Assembly (NCBI GenBank): GCA_907165065.1
Contig: OU015528.1
Coordinates: 42,523,515 to 42,587,514 of the forward strand
DNA from: Caprimulgus europaeus
Taxonomy: Eukaryota > Chordata > Aves > Caprimulgiformes > Caprimulgidae
Direction of reading: 5' to 3'
DNA length: 64,000 nt
Numbering within the stretch: position 1 is the stretch's first letter; each line of letters begins with the position of its first letter. Both the position numbers and the translations under genes were made by a program. The notes below the pieces were generated by a model that searched no databases, had not been told where the DNA came from, and worked only from the letters and a program-made list of their open reading frames with translations. Positions 28,028 to 41,170 of the stretch are shown in pieces.

Positions 28028-30049
28028 GTCCTGGGCAAGGACACAAGGAGGAAATCTCCATTCTGTGGTAATAGGTGCATGTAGGAACTTGTTGAAGAAG
28101 AAACAATGAAGTGTGTTCCTATTTGCTTTTCTGAACTTCTGCAGTTTCACTGTTCACATACTTCTAGCACTAAAACATAAAGGAACGTATAAGCATTTGC
28201 TTTTACACTTTTCATAATTTTTCACCATGAAAAGCATCCTGAAGAACTTGCCTTATGTTTGATTAAAAAAGCCAAAATTCACTGTGTGATAAACATTCAT
28301 ATTTAATAGTTTCCTACAATCCCTTGCAAAGGAGGAGGAAAAAAGAAGAATTTAAAAAACAACAGGCAGGCAAAGGAACATGTCACACAGCTACGCTTCA
28401 AATACTCCCTACTGAAGCTCTGCTTCAGATTGGTAGAAATGAAAACAAACGGGTAGATCTGAAAATTGCTTCCTTTTCCCATACCCTCCCCTCCTTTATG
28501 GATGGGAGGAGAACAGAGTAGTAGAAAAAATTCCCCTGGTGAACTGTAACCTGCCTGTAATAGCCGTGAGGCCAAATGATACAACTGAATCAACATACTT
28601 TCATCTCTTATTATCACTTTTCTGCATTTTTATCTTGCATAAAGAATTCACCTTTCGTCTCCAAATTTCTTCCCCTGTAAACACACCATTTGCAGTCTGC
28701 TGTGAAGTTCTGACTTTGTCTTCAAGATCCCACCAGTGTGAGAAAAGGTGTATCAACCTTACCAAGGAAGAAGGACAAGGGCAGGTTGTGCAGGTTTGTT
28801 TTCCCAGGCCATTCTAGACATACAAGAAATTTATAACTGAGAAGTTTAAACAAGTTGTAAGAATATAAATATGCTGTATACATTGCATAGTAATATGACT
28901 TAACAGGAACTCTTGCAAAAACTTTGGCAAACAATCAAACGGTATTAAAAACCACTTTCCTCACTCCACATTGTAATGTTTTTGGTTTCTTATTGTTAAA
29001 TTAAATGAACACATGAAATAACAAGAGTTGAACGGAAAAGGTGTACTGCAGAGCCTTCCCCAGTCAGGAGCTAGATCTGTAAATAATTAATTCTGACCAG
29101 CCATATGACCTATAGTGCCACGTCTACTGCTTTCTATTCATATATAGTTAAAGTGCATTAAAACTACTCTAAAATGCAGAGTCAGCATTCAAAAGGTTGA
29201 AAATGCCAGAATGAAAGCTACTCGGGCAACATCAATCCAGCTCACTTATGTGAGTGCACTCAGATATAGTCTTAATTTGATAACCACACATTTCTTTTCT
29301 ACCCTCTCCCACCCCGCCTCAGTGTGCACAGCGGACTCAGCACACAACTATTTCAAATTCTATTTCATACTTTCTTTTTGAAGATTGATTAAACTCAAGA
29401 AGAATGGTCACAGACATTTGCTGCCAGCGAAGAAACTGGCATTTCATTCCAGGATGTGGATAGAAGTTTGCACAGGAGAAGACCATATGCTCTTGTCCTG
29501 ACTTACCTGCCCTGACCAAGTTGTTCTGTTCTTGTCTGTCTCTTTCCTATGCCTTACACTTTTTTATCCCAGTCGCAGCCTTCCCACTTCAGTCTCCATT
29601 TCCAAGGGCCAAACATTCCCTCTTACCCTATTTTCAGTTGCAATCTTCCCAACATTTTTCATGAAAATACCCTTCATTCCTCATTCAGTTTTCCCTATTA
29701 ATTTCCTAGGTTTCCCCACAGCTTCTCCTTTGGTCTCACTCTCCCAGACCCTGATGTTTCTATTGCCTTTCCACCACTAAGCATTCCCAGCTCATCCTTT
29801 ATGATCCTCATCTTAGCAAGTAACCCTCTACCACTACCAAGCTTGATATACAGCTCTTGATCACTCCTCATACAAGGCAAATTAACTCCTCTTCCAGACC
29901 ACCTGAGCAGCCACAAGCAGTCTCCTTACCTTCTACAAGGGCTCCTGACACCCAGGTAGCACCCTTCAACTGGGAAAAGCAGCACCAGAGAAAGTCCTAA
30001 TTCAAGCAAAGCACCCTGGAGCTAGCATATGTCTGTAAATGACAAATTT

Positions 30050-30188
30050 GTTTTATTATTTTTCTTTTTTTCTTTTCCTTTCTCTTCTTTTTCTCCTTTT
30101 CCTCCTTTATCTCTTTCATCATATTTTTGTCTTCTTTATCTCCTTTTTAATTTTTCCCCTTTTGTTTTGTCTCTTTTCCCCTTCCCTG
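30050..30188 (+). repeat. Long polypyrimidine (T/C) tract
   Basis: About 139 bases are almost purely T and C on the plus strand with only scattered A and G. Such homopurine-homopyrimidine tracts can form triplex DNA. No splice acceptor or exon is recognisable at the 3' edge. Confidence 0.85.
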
Positions 30189-31606
30189 AGAATTTAGCTG
30201 CCAAACTGTAACAAGTCTCAGCAGAGCACATACCTACAAAAAGATTTTTTTAAATGTTCATATTGGCAAACACTAGTCAGTTTGTCTAAAGGAGAAAGTG
30301 GCAAAAAGAAAATTTCTTAAAAATAAAAACCCTTGTCAGGTTTCAGAATGTAATTTCAGAGCAATAGAAGTGCAAGTGTTCCAAATTAATTCATTGAGGT
30401 GTTGAGAGTTTTTTCTTTTTTATTAAGAAAAACATCTTTTTTCTCAAAAGTGGCTTTCAGAAGAGACTTAACTATTTTGCCTTTAAAGTTTTTTCCCAGA
30501 AATATTCCATCCAAGACAGATAGCCATTTCAGAAAATTCTGTATGGATGTATTTCCGCAGGAAGATCTTTAAGGGCCCACAAAACCTAAGCTATTCCACC
30601 CAAATGGTCAACCTGCTTCTACCCTGCCTGATGATAAAAATTTTGGTTTCTTAATTAAAGGAGATTTCTATAAGATAACATCTTTTCCCCAAAAAATGAA
30701 TGTGTTTTCTGTGTTTGTCACAAGTCAGTAAGATGATTGGGTCTTTTCCTCTTGAAAACTCAGTTACAGGATAATGGAAATTTGGCTCGCTGTAAAGCAC
30801 TTGAGATAAATAAAACCATGTGTACCTGCCGCACTCCTGATACTCAGGAGTGTCAGAAAAATCTGAGAGTTGCAATTCAGAAACCCCTCCAAGTAAGTCT
30901 ACTCACAATGGTTTGGAAACACTCTCTGATTTTTTGTTGCAGTTTAGTTTGGCAAAAAAGTGCACATCTTCCTGCAAAGACTGACCTACATGCTTAATTT
31001 TACCATTTGAAAAGTCAGTAAGATTAAATAGGTGCACAAACTTTTGAAGAGGTAAGGCCTAAACAAACTTCTAATGGAAGTACAAGGGAATATGTGTGAT
31101 TGTGGATGACATCTGCATTTTCTCTCTACACGCTACAAAGGCTAACTGCAGTCTGCAGCGCCTTACAAATTAATTATCAGCTACACACTGTTTTTTAATT
31201 TCTTTCCCTCTTTCTTCCTTCTTCTAGCTGACAGCTGGCAGTTTTACTTTGTTCTCACTTTGAGAGTGCCTACATTTTACTGGTAATAAGTCCTCTCAAA
31301 GAATTTTGCTTGGAGTTTCTTGCAGCACAGAGGGTGTTCCAATCTATCTCATTTCTTCTGGCAGCAAGTCCAGAGATTTCTAGCAACCCACTTTGAGTGG
31401 ATTAGAGCAACGGATATACCCTTGAAGGTTTCTCCTGGAGAGGGCAGGTCTGCTTTGGAGCTCTTACAGCTCAAAGGCAATTAACATGTAGTTCCAGGAG
31501 AAACTCTGACCTGGTGGCACAAAAGTACACTATCACACTAGTGAAAAAAGGTATTCAGGATGATTTAAAAAAAAAAATTAAAAATCCACAAAACATTCTG
31601 GGGTGC

Positions 31607-31648
31607 TTTTTTGTTTGGTTTTGGTTTTGTGTTTTGTTGGTTTTTTTT
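31607..31648 (+). repeat. T/G-rich low-complexity tract
   Basis: GTTTGG and GTTTTG units with a closing T8 run. Same character as the 7.2 kb tract. Confidence 0.8.
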
Positions 31649-33827
31649 ACTGGACTCTAGAAATTATGCTTTTCTGACTTTTTTCTTTGAAATGAGCCAC
31701 CTAAATGCATTGTTTTTGAAGACTAACAAATGCTTTGTGGACTCCAGCAGATAGGACACTATAATATAGTCACTCATAGATTTGCTGGTGTAAGTAGTGG
31801 AAATTTTCACAGAGATTGCTCTGGGAGAAACCCTTTGAAGTCAGTCCTACAGAAGAAGTTGAATCTCACCCCTGAGAGAGAGAAAATACCTATCAAATGC
31901 CATGCACCTCTGACAGACTCTGGCTGGGGACAAAACTCAAAATGAATGTAAAAAATAAGGCCTGATCCACTGAAGCAAATCTGTGCATATCTTAGGAAAC
32001 TAACTTTACATAAAATATTTGTATTAAAACAAAACTAAATGTTAAAGTAGAATTAGTATCAAAAGCGCATGAAGGATCAAACAACCCACTATGCTTATAA
32101 TACAAATATTAATATAACAGCTTCAGTGGTTCAAAGAAACACTGCGCTAGTGGAACCTGCAGTGGAACGAAATGAAGCTTGGAACTAGTTCAGGCTGCAG
32201 CCCAGAAAGTGGAGAAGGTTTCACTAAAAGGACCTCAAGAGACCATCAGCACATCAGCCTGAACAGAGAGTGAGACCCACCCTGTGTGTTGCTTCAGCAA
32301 CCCCAGATGTCAAAAGAATCACTTAACACAGTATAAAAGCTAAAGATGAATAGTTGAGAGGACTGATAAAAATGCAAATTGAAATCACCAAAAATTCACA
32401 AAGTAGGAGCAATGTAAATGAACCCAGAAAAGCATTCAGTCAGGAGGTTAGAAAGCATGAATCAGTAGAATGATTAATGTTAATGTACCTTTGAAAAATG
32501 TGAGGCAAATACTTATACAGAACTGGACAGAAATGAGGTTAAAACAGCCAGTGTAGAGCTGAGGGAATAGCCTAGCTGTTCAGCCTAAAAAGAAGGAGCA
32601 AAGCAAATCCACTGCTGGTAGCTGAAATGTGAAGAAGTGAGGGAAATTGTAACCTGGATTACCATATCAGGAGTGAGATCACCCAGGAGATGAACACATT
32701 CCAACCACTACCGACATATACTGTCTGTTATGAAACGTGTCATAATTAGAAAAACAAAACTCAGTAACAAGGGCCCCACTAGGTGGTTCATAACCATTCA
32801 GCATAGTATACAAAGAATGGTTAACAAGAAAACCAGTTTATCCATCTTCTTTATCAGCCTCAGCACACATTATGTAGATACTCAGACTTCAGCATGGACA
32901 AATTCATTATTGGCTAGCATATTTCACTGTTATCATTCTTTGCCAAGAACTACATTTTCAAAATAACCCACTAATTGTGCATCAGTTAATTTGAGTTCCC
33001 AAATATTAGGCACTTCAGTGTTTACCATCAGCAGTGTACTGCACTTAATGCTCTGCTCATTGAAGCTCCTGTTCAGAACATTCTGACCAATTCCCTGAAA
33101 CCTGAAGTGCTTGCAGAGACCATTTGCTTTAGCTGCCATTGTGGCCATTCAGCTTCTTCCTCAGCAAGGCCTTGGAGTCTCAAGTTTGAGAAATTGAAAT
33201 GAAGTAACCTAACATTTGTTAAAAGAACTGAAATTTGGTATGAATAATTGGTCTTTGGGGAGCTTAGCTAAATCTATTACACTTTCCAACCCTCGTCCCT
33301 TCTCCCCACCTACCCCTGAGCCCAAAAGAAAAGCAAAACACTTTTTTGAAAAGGATTAATAGGAAGAAAGTCCCACAGCAGAGATTATTGTAAGTAAATT
33401 GTAGGAAAGGTGGTTCCCCATTAAGGGTAAGACATTGACCAAGCAATTGGTAGTAAATGTAAACAGGCAGAATGTGCAATAACTGAGAAATAGTAAAATT
33501 TTGTAAATCACTCAAATCAAGACAGAAACCACTTTATTAGCAGATCTAAAAAAGGACTGAACTATATTTTGTGGTAGATAAAACTGAAAGAACCAGAGAG
33601 ATAAGAACCACAACTCCTTGGAAAGCCATATGCTTGGGAAAGACCAGTTGTATGCATTTATCCCACTGAACTTCTGGCATTGCAGGGCTGAGGCCTAAAT
33701 TTGGATTTGAATTTCACTCTAACTCTTGTGAAAATAAGTTTAGACAAATTGTCAGATAAGTCAGGCCAGTTTCATATGTTCTGATACTTAAGCTTATTCT
33801 ATGCTTATATCAGATACATCTAGACAC

Positions 33828-33870
33828 GCAAAAAAAACCCCAAACAAACAAAAAACCAAAAAACCAAAAC
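33828..33870 (+). repeat. A/C-rich low-complexity tract
   Basis: CAAAAAAAACCCCAAAC followed by AAAAACC units. It is the complement-strand form of the T/G tracts. An A/T switch follows at once with a T-run near 33897-33910. Confidence 0.8.
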
Positions 33871-35048
33871 ACTGCATGAGGTGACAGTCAAAGAATTTTT
33901 TTTTTTTTTCTGAGTTGTGGAGGAAAGAGTTCTGTTGTAATTCACTTGAGGTTTTGGGAGAGTAGTACATGGGTGGTTAATATTTTGCCTGACCCATTGC
34001 GAAGAACTAATAAAAGTAAAAGCTATGCAGCTGCCCCTTCTAATCTGAGAACAAATCGCAAAGGCAGGTACAAACAAAAGGCAGGTGAGTTCTCAACTCA
34101 ACCATTAGGAGGAAGACAAACAGAAGAAAAAAAAAAAGGCACAGGAATCCATCCAACCTCTTTGGCAAAATTTAATCAGAAAAGCAGTTTAGAAATGGGC
34201 CACAAATCTACTGAAAACAAAGTTTCAAATAACAAACACCAATAAAAGTACAATATAAATAATAGCCTCGAGGCCAAAGTCTAGAGATTAGCAGAGCAAT
34301 CAAAAAGAGCCAGAAACAAACAATCATAAGTCTGTGAAGCATTCTGTCAAGCAAACTGCACTCAAAACCAGATTTAGAAAACAAGCTTTGTGGAAGGAAT
34401 GGTCAAATGCTGACTGATAGAGCCAATATATCCATCCCAGCTGGGATTTCTTAGTGAATGTCAATCTAATGAAACAAAAAGACTTTTCCTAAAAAGCAAC
34501 TACACATTGCCAGGACAAAGAATCATAAGGAACAGATAAGAAGTTTGCTGTCATAATCTTAGTATTAAATAGAGTTATTCCCACTTAGCACTGAAAATTT
34601 TGGTGACACTGACTTATGCTTACTCTTAGGAAACTTATTGGAGCTGGACTGTGGGATACAGTACACATTAGCCTAAGAGAAAATAATCAATACACCTTTG
34701 GCGTACAGTCAATGAAAATACACACTGAGATTTAGCACCCTTGCCCTTAGCATGGGTATGGGCACTTGTTTGAGACGAAGTATGCAAAAATGTCCTTTTT
34801 TAATCTTCTGCCCTCTCCTGAATTGATGAGATTCAGAGGCTAACCACAGCTCTCAGTCAATCGTAGACTTCTATTCTGGGAATAAAAGTGTCACAACATG
34901 ATCATCTGATCATACATGACCCTGCCCTTGCCTGCAAGATCACAATACCCAGGGAGGTAAAATTTCAGAATAAGCCAGCCCTTGAACCTAGACAGTTGAC
35001 AAGTTTAATTTTAGAGTTGTGCATGAATGTTCAAGAATTTAGCTATCC

Positions 35049-35127
35049 AAAAAAAAAAAAAAAATCATTTTCTGAAAAAATAAACAAACAAACAAAAAAC
35101 CCCCCAACCAAACAACAACACAAAAAC
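35049..35127 (+). repeat. A16 run followed by an A/C-rich tract
   Basis: A run of 16 A (35049-35064) is followed after 10 bases by A-rich sequence with AAAC and CCAACCAAAC units to 35127. These low-complexity bases provide the Lys/Gln/Asn-rich part of a chance 202-codon frame (34888-35496) that I reject as a gene. Confidence 0.85.
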
Positions 35128-38100
35128 AGAGCTGACTTCAAGTTTCTCAAAATATTTATTCTGGTAAATTTGACTTTAACCACTTACCCTTTTTATGGCA
35201 AAACCTCATTTCAAATCCCGCATTTCATCTTCTCTGCAGGCAGGTTGTTGCTGCATTTGGCAGTTGCAAGCCCCAAACCTGCAAAGTCTGTGCATATTCT
35301 GAACTTTCTGGTGATAAACCATGGCACTGAGGCTAATAGAACTAATGACGTGCATGAAAATAAGTGCATGTCTCATCAAGCATTTGCAAGGTCAGATCCT
35401 TTTATAGTATTACTAACACAGAATCATTTAATGGAGAGACCAAGAACTTTCATATGTGTTCGAGGAGTAAATCCCCTACTGTTTCAAAGCTCCTAAATAA
35501 ATAGGGTTTTCTTATTTGTCTGTGTCTGCTGTCTATTTTGGATCTTTGTCATTTACCTGCCCCACATCTAGGCCTGCAGCAGTTGAGAGAAAAGTCTGGA
35601 TGTGTTTATTTTTTTATTTCCCATGGAGCTGAACCATGAGATAGCCCTCCCTGAAAGGAAACTAACACTGATTGCATGACTGACAGGAATGCAGCAAAAA
35701 AAAATGTAGCTCATTTTAAAGTTTACCCAAGAGCAGTGTCTCTTCAAGCACCGTGACCCTGTGGCTTCATTTAACATTTCTAGGACAGAGTCTGCAAGGT
35801 TAATGGGTTAAGACAGTAAAAACTTTCCCTTTGCCTTAGGCATATCACTTCTATTCAGCAAGGCAAATAATACCCCACCTACAGCAGCCTGCCCAGAAGC
35901 CCAAAAGCTGCACAGCAACAAGCCTCCATTTCTTCCCATCTCCTTGTCTCCTTGAGACTGACATTGCCTGGGTGCTGAATAGCCTGGTGGGAAGAGTTCA
36001 ATACAGGGTTTGCACTTTCCCAGCCATTAGCCAGCTGCCACCGCATTTCATTATCTTAGGGGGTGCTTTTATACATCAAAGGCACTTCCAAACAGTGTGA
36101 TGAAGTGGAAGTAACCGAGCTCAGTCCACATTGCAAGTCACAGTATTATTTATTGTCATTATTTTTTGTGCCCGTCTCGTGCCATCTGGCCCGCTAACTG
36201 TAAAGGCCAGTGATAGAAAAAAAGACTCAACATACTCCTCTTGGTTTCTTTGGAGTGAATCCTGATGAACAACCAGGCCTTGGAGCAACTGCCTGTTGTT
36301 ATCTGGACTCTCTATTGTTTTGCACAAGGAGCCCTCTAAAAAGCATGGGAGGGTGAGGGGGGGAGAGGGAAACAAAGGTAGCACACAGGATCTCATCTGA
36401 AAACAAAGTAAGCAGAGCATGAAAAGCAGCACTGAGATGTTTTTTTTCTTTGCTTTCTTTCCAACACAGCCAAGAAATAAAGAGTTGAAAAAGGTTTTCT
36501 TTCAGTCTTCTATAAAAGCGTCCTGTGAACAAGCCAAGGTACTGGGTTTTGCATAAGACTGCCTCGGATCACTGTTCAGCTGTTTTAACTTACTTCAGCT
36601 TTTGTCTTATTATGGCTTTCCTTTAATGACAAAAGTCCATATGGTTGGTGATTTATTGTACTTCTCCAAAGCTTGAAACCTGCTTTCCATTACCGGAAAT
36701 CTCTAATTGATACATTCATAAAATCTTGAGAATTACATTAAAAGGTGAAATAAAGTGAAATCTCTATATGTGTCACAGACTGCTAATGAATGGCTTAAAC
36801 AGGAATTTTCAGTGGATATACAATTAAGTAGCAGTCTTATATGGTGTCTTGGTTTTGCAGACCAGGGAACAAACTACAACACATTTCTAACTCAGCTGCG
36901 CCTACCTCTCACCAAAATGCCCTGTTTCCAGAAATATACTCAGCAAGAAATGCTCATATTTCTCTACTGACATTTTATGGCATAGATAGTTTGTCTAATA
37001 ATTTATTTTACTTTCATTTAACCATTAACCTGAGACATTAAAAGTACAGCAGTTTGACTGTGAATGCAACAGACAACTGACTGTGCAACGTCAAGGTAGT
37101 GTGGCTTGAAAAATGCCCCAGACATGCAGGTCATCACTTGCAGAATATTGGTTCTCTTTTTTACAAAATCACTACATTGTTTTGCCTTTTTGATTGTTTG
37201 CTATGAAAATAAATATTTGTTATGGTGAATCCTGGTGTATAAGGCCCTGATTCTGTAAACCAAGTCATGTAGGTAAAGCTTTTGCTCATACAGATTCCAA
37301 AGGTGAATGTGCGTGAAAAATAGATTGTAGCATCAGAATCAAATTTGGCTGCCCTTTAGTAGGCTTGATTAACTTAATTTGAGATTGTCATGAATAGGGG
37401 CTGAGACAGTACAAGCACTTAATTTTGTCCTGAAATCTCTTTTGGTTCTGTGCTCACTGCAGCTAACCTGTAGCTGCAAAATATTTCCTTGTAAGCTAGC
37501 AATTAGACTGCTATTCAAGATTGATTTAGAAATAGCAGTCAGAGAAGTCAAGCTACTGGTAGCCAACATCAAAAACAAAAATCCCTGACCTTGACTGTTC
37601 TTAATACAAAAGCCCTTTTCCTGCTGTTTTTGAATGAACGAAAGAACAAGAGCCAGCAAATGATATAGCAGACACTTTCTTCTGAAAAGATAAAGCAAAT
37701 TTGTTTTATTTCTATATACAATCTGCTGCCCAAGCACAAAGACAGGAAGCAATATTGGGAAATTCTTAAAAATATGATTTATGCTGGATAGGGTGTCTTC
37801 CTTCTCCTTTATATCACTTGGAACAAATAGTGAGCCAAGAATTTCCTGAACTTTTCCAATTTGCTTGGAACATGTGTTCGCCCTTCCTTGCTACCTCATT
37901 GTTAAGAAAGCATGCTAGTAGTAGGTTTTAGATTTCACTTAAAATAAAACTGCATATATACACTCTGCTCTGTCTCTACTCCTGCCATCCTGGATTTCTT
38001 TGTAATGGGATTGAACAGTTGCTGTGACACAGCTTCATTTTCAAGCTGCACACAGATAATCTTCCCCATTTTAGAGCATGGTAGGCATCCTTTCTTGGGT

Positions 38101-41100
38101 AACCAATCCTGCAGCATAAAAATGGAGGAAAGCATCATGAATAAAGAAGTTCTTTACTCATTTTTAGAAATATGAACAAGTCAGATGTACCCAGTAAGTC
38201 TCCACCAGACAAATTTGTGAAGTGTCCCAAATGAGCTGCCCACAGGAGATCTAAGGTTCATGGGACAGGTATTTTTATGCAGATGAACGAGGGAAATTGC
38301 TCAAAGGCAATATGGCCAATGCAACTAGGTTTCCCATCTGCATAAGACAACTGGATATCACCTCTTTTGTCATTTCAATGCGCATTTATTCCCCATTCAG
38401 GACCAAATGTGTAAGACAGGGTCGGTCCCTCAATAGGCTAGATGGGCAACGTTTTACCTCAGCGGCCCCACAAGCTGTCATCTGGGCTATGGCACCTGGA
38501 CAAAGTCCCCCTTGGGAAGGCAGCATGCAGTGCCTTCTGCAGAGAGGTGGGCGGCCAGCATGACCCCTCTCTACAGGGGTTTGGAGGAGTAAAACACAGC
38601 TGAGTAGAATGAAGCTGCAGGGTGTAGGGCACTGAGCAGACTGGGGAGCAGAGGGAAAGGCTCCAGAAGGGGCTTGTTTTCTGGAGAGGTGAGCGCTCAG
38701 TCTCTGCAGTACATTTGTCCTGGGGGAGAAGTTAATTTCACCCTCTGATAAACTAGAATAAGGAAAAATTCAGTGAGGTAGCCTTCAGGCTTGGTTCCTC
38801 CTCTGATGAAAGCAGGACTGGCTTTCATTGTCCCACTGGAGTGGAGCAGGAGCTGAGGACGTGGCCCCCAGCACGTTCTGCCCTCCTGCGGGCTCTCACC
38901 TGGCAGCAATACTGTCAGACCCTCACTGCAGGCAGGTGCACGCTGAGGGCCAGATTGCTGTTTGCCCAAACGCTGCTACCCTGGAGAGTGCAGTCCTCTC
39001 CAGCTCCCACCTCCCCCTTGCCATCCCACATGGCTGTCATATGGATGCTTTTCTTTGCCAGCTGGTTTGGAGCAACCCAAACTGCTACTGTGGCGCAGCT
39101 CTGGCGTGGTGGAAAGGAGAAAGGAGGCTGGATCTGGTGTTTCCTTGATGCTATCAGGAAAACAGGGAAGAATTAGAAAGAGAAAATGCAAACAGCACAG
39201 CATTCAGAGTTACATGTAGCTCTTCCCTTCCAGGAGAAAGGGAAAAGTGGAAACACACTGTGGCTCTCAGCGTTGCCTGACATACTGTGTAGCAGCCCTG
39301 GCTGAGAGTTGGTCAACCTGGTCCTAAATCTGATGGTCAGAGGGAAAAGAGAGTTCAAATGACGCATACCATCCACCAAAACAGCAATAAAAGTAGGCTC
39401 CCATGTGAAGACACATTTCCTCTGTATTAGAGTATCTTTAAATATCGTGACAGCAAAGACTAAAAATAATAACAGTTCTCACTTTGTTTTAGATATGCTA
39501 AACTAAAAGCAGATTTCTTTAGCTTTGTATTTTATTAAAGGTCCCCGTGAATTATGGATCTCTCTTCTGAATTCCTCAGCTATTTCCATGCACTGTCACT
39601 GTCTGGACAACCCTCCTAAGACATCAACAGCTAACCAGCAATGGCAATAAGCTGTGAGGCACAATTCAAGGAAACAAAAAACAAAAATGGAAGGATGTGA
39701 ATTCTATGGAGCACACAAAGCAAAATGGGTGGATTCTCATTTCCTGAAATTGTGTATCAACTTAATAAGTTAGCTCAAAATTATTCCCCATTAAAACATA
39801 AGGGTATCATCTTACATCCCACCTTTGTGTTCTTTTTCCAGCACTCCATTGTCGAACCAGATTTCTGCCTCTTCTGTTTGAAGAACTGCAATTTTTTTAC
39901 ACATTTTTGAAACATAAAGTACAGTTGTTGAAATGATTCAGTGCTGGTCTTGCAGCACAGAAAATCAACAGATAACTTAAAAATATCTGAAAAAAAAGAA
40001 ACCACAATGCAGACATAACACTAACTTATGTTTAAATGACAGTGCTTAAACTATATGAAGGCAAGACAACAAATTAAGGATGAATTACAACATCTTCAAA
40101 ACAAAACAGATTTTTCATACAAAATCTTGCAGCATATTTCAGTCAGGATGTCTGCATTTCTGAATGAGATAATTTTAATATGTATTTTTAAAAGTTCTGG
40201 TTTTAGTTTTCTGTTACTTCATTGTCTTTCTTTTCCCTTAAAAAAAACACTTTCCTCTTTCATTTTTTGTAACTTAATATTTAAGAAATGTATTTTTTAT
40301 CTAATTGTTCAGTTCCTACCTTATCATTAATGCCTTCTGCTTTCAATAAGACACACAACATATCTAAAAATACTGTTGCACTGATATACTCTATGCAGTA
40401 CACAGTGTACCAAACATGTATTTGTTTTTAATGCTTAGCAGTTCTCAGTCATTGAGCTAAAAAACCTTTTTTTTTTTTTCATTTTATTTAGGAAAAAAAG
40501 GAAAATCCTGAATTTTAAGAAAATAGTTTCTCTTCTGGTATCAAAAGGTTTGAAACTTTGGTAAGATGCAGGTTTTCCAGGACACAATGAGAAGTGACTC
40601 CATGTAAAAATACTGATTTACAGATGCAATTTGTACATCTTTTGATTTACAAATAGGGACTTGCAAGACAAAACAAATGTGTTACATCTGTAAGGTGACA
40701 TTTTCTAAGCAAATACTGATGTGTTTAGGAGACAATAAATTAATGTTACTGTACCAAAGAATATTTAGTTTGACAATGTTAAATAGATCGCTGGAATCTG
40801 CTGGGAATACATACCTTGGTTTCATCTGACTGACCTCATATCATTGCTGTGGTACATAACTACACCTGACAGGTCATTGATTTGGCTGTATTTAAAGTGG
40901 ATCCTTAAGGAAATAGCTTGGCAGAAAGCAGCTTCCCATGTTTTTCACATTCCCACAGCAAATATTCAAGTGCCTATTGTGGTATTCATCAAATATAGAG
41001 AGGAAAGAAAAACAGTGCTCTTACAAAAGACTTTATAAATAAAAATGGTGGTTTGCAACAGTCTCATATGTCGATTAGCAGATTTCAAGGCTCAGATCAC

Positions 41101-41152
41101 AAAAATGACAGAATATTGTTGATTTCAAATTTCAAAATGAAAAAAGCAATAC

Positions 41153-41170
41153 TTTTTTTTTTTTTTTTTT
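41153..41170 (+). repeat. Poly(T) run of 18
   Basis: Uninterrupted T18 followed by CAGGCTAG. No retrosequence was recognised next to it, so it may be the tail of an unrecognised minus-strand retroelement or plain slippage. Confidence 0.9.

Larger units (their letters stand above)
16546..30049. other. Intergenic desert, no gene recognised
   Basis: AT-rich sequence with the TTA/TTG microsatellite at 20.83 kb, a short TA run near 24235-24246, A-rich runs near 27079-27097 and the T tract near 28 kb. All open frames are short (at most 122 codons), and the longest ones overlap simple repeats. No further transposon was recognised, although diverged ones may be present. Confidence 0.55.

Noticed and set aside
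27986-28030. Splice acceptor for a hidden exon
   Set aside because: The polypyrimidine-CAG fits, but no open frame with a donor follows and the tract is simple low complexity.
32540-32620. Possible decayed CR1 (wording like 'GCTGTTCAGCCTAAAAAGAAGG')
   Set aside because: Only about 40 bases look like the CR1 'leader-to-end' block and nothing adjacent supports it. Too weak to list.
34888-35496. 202-codon plus-strand open frame
   Set aside because: It starts at GTG, crosses an A16 run and an A/C-rich tract that code for Lys/Gln/Asn, has no splice-site framing and no family resemblance. One such frame is about what chance allows in 64 kb and six frames.
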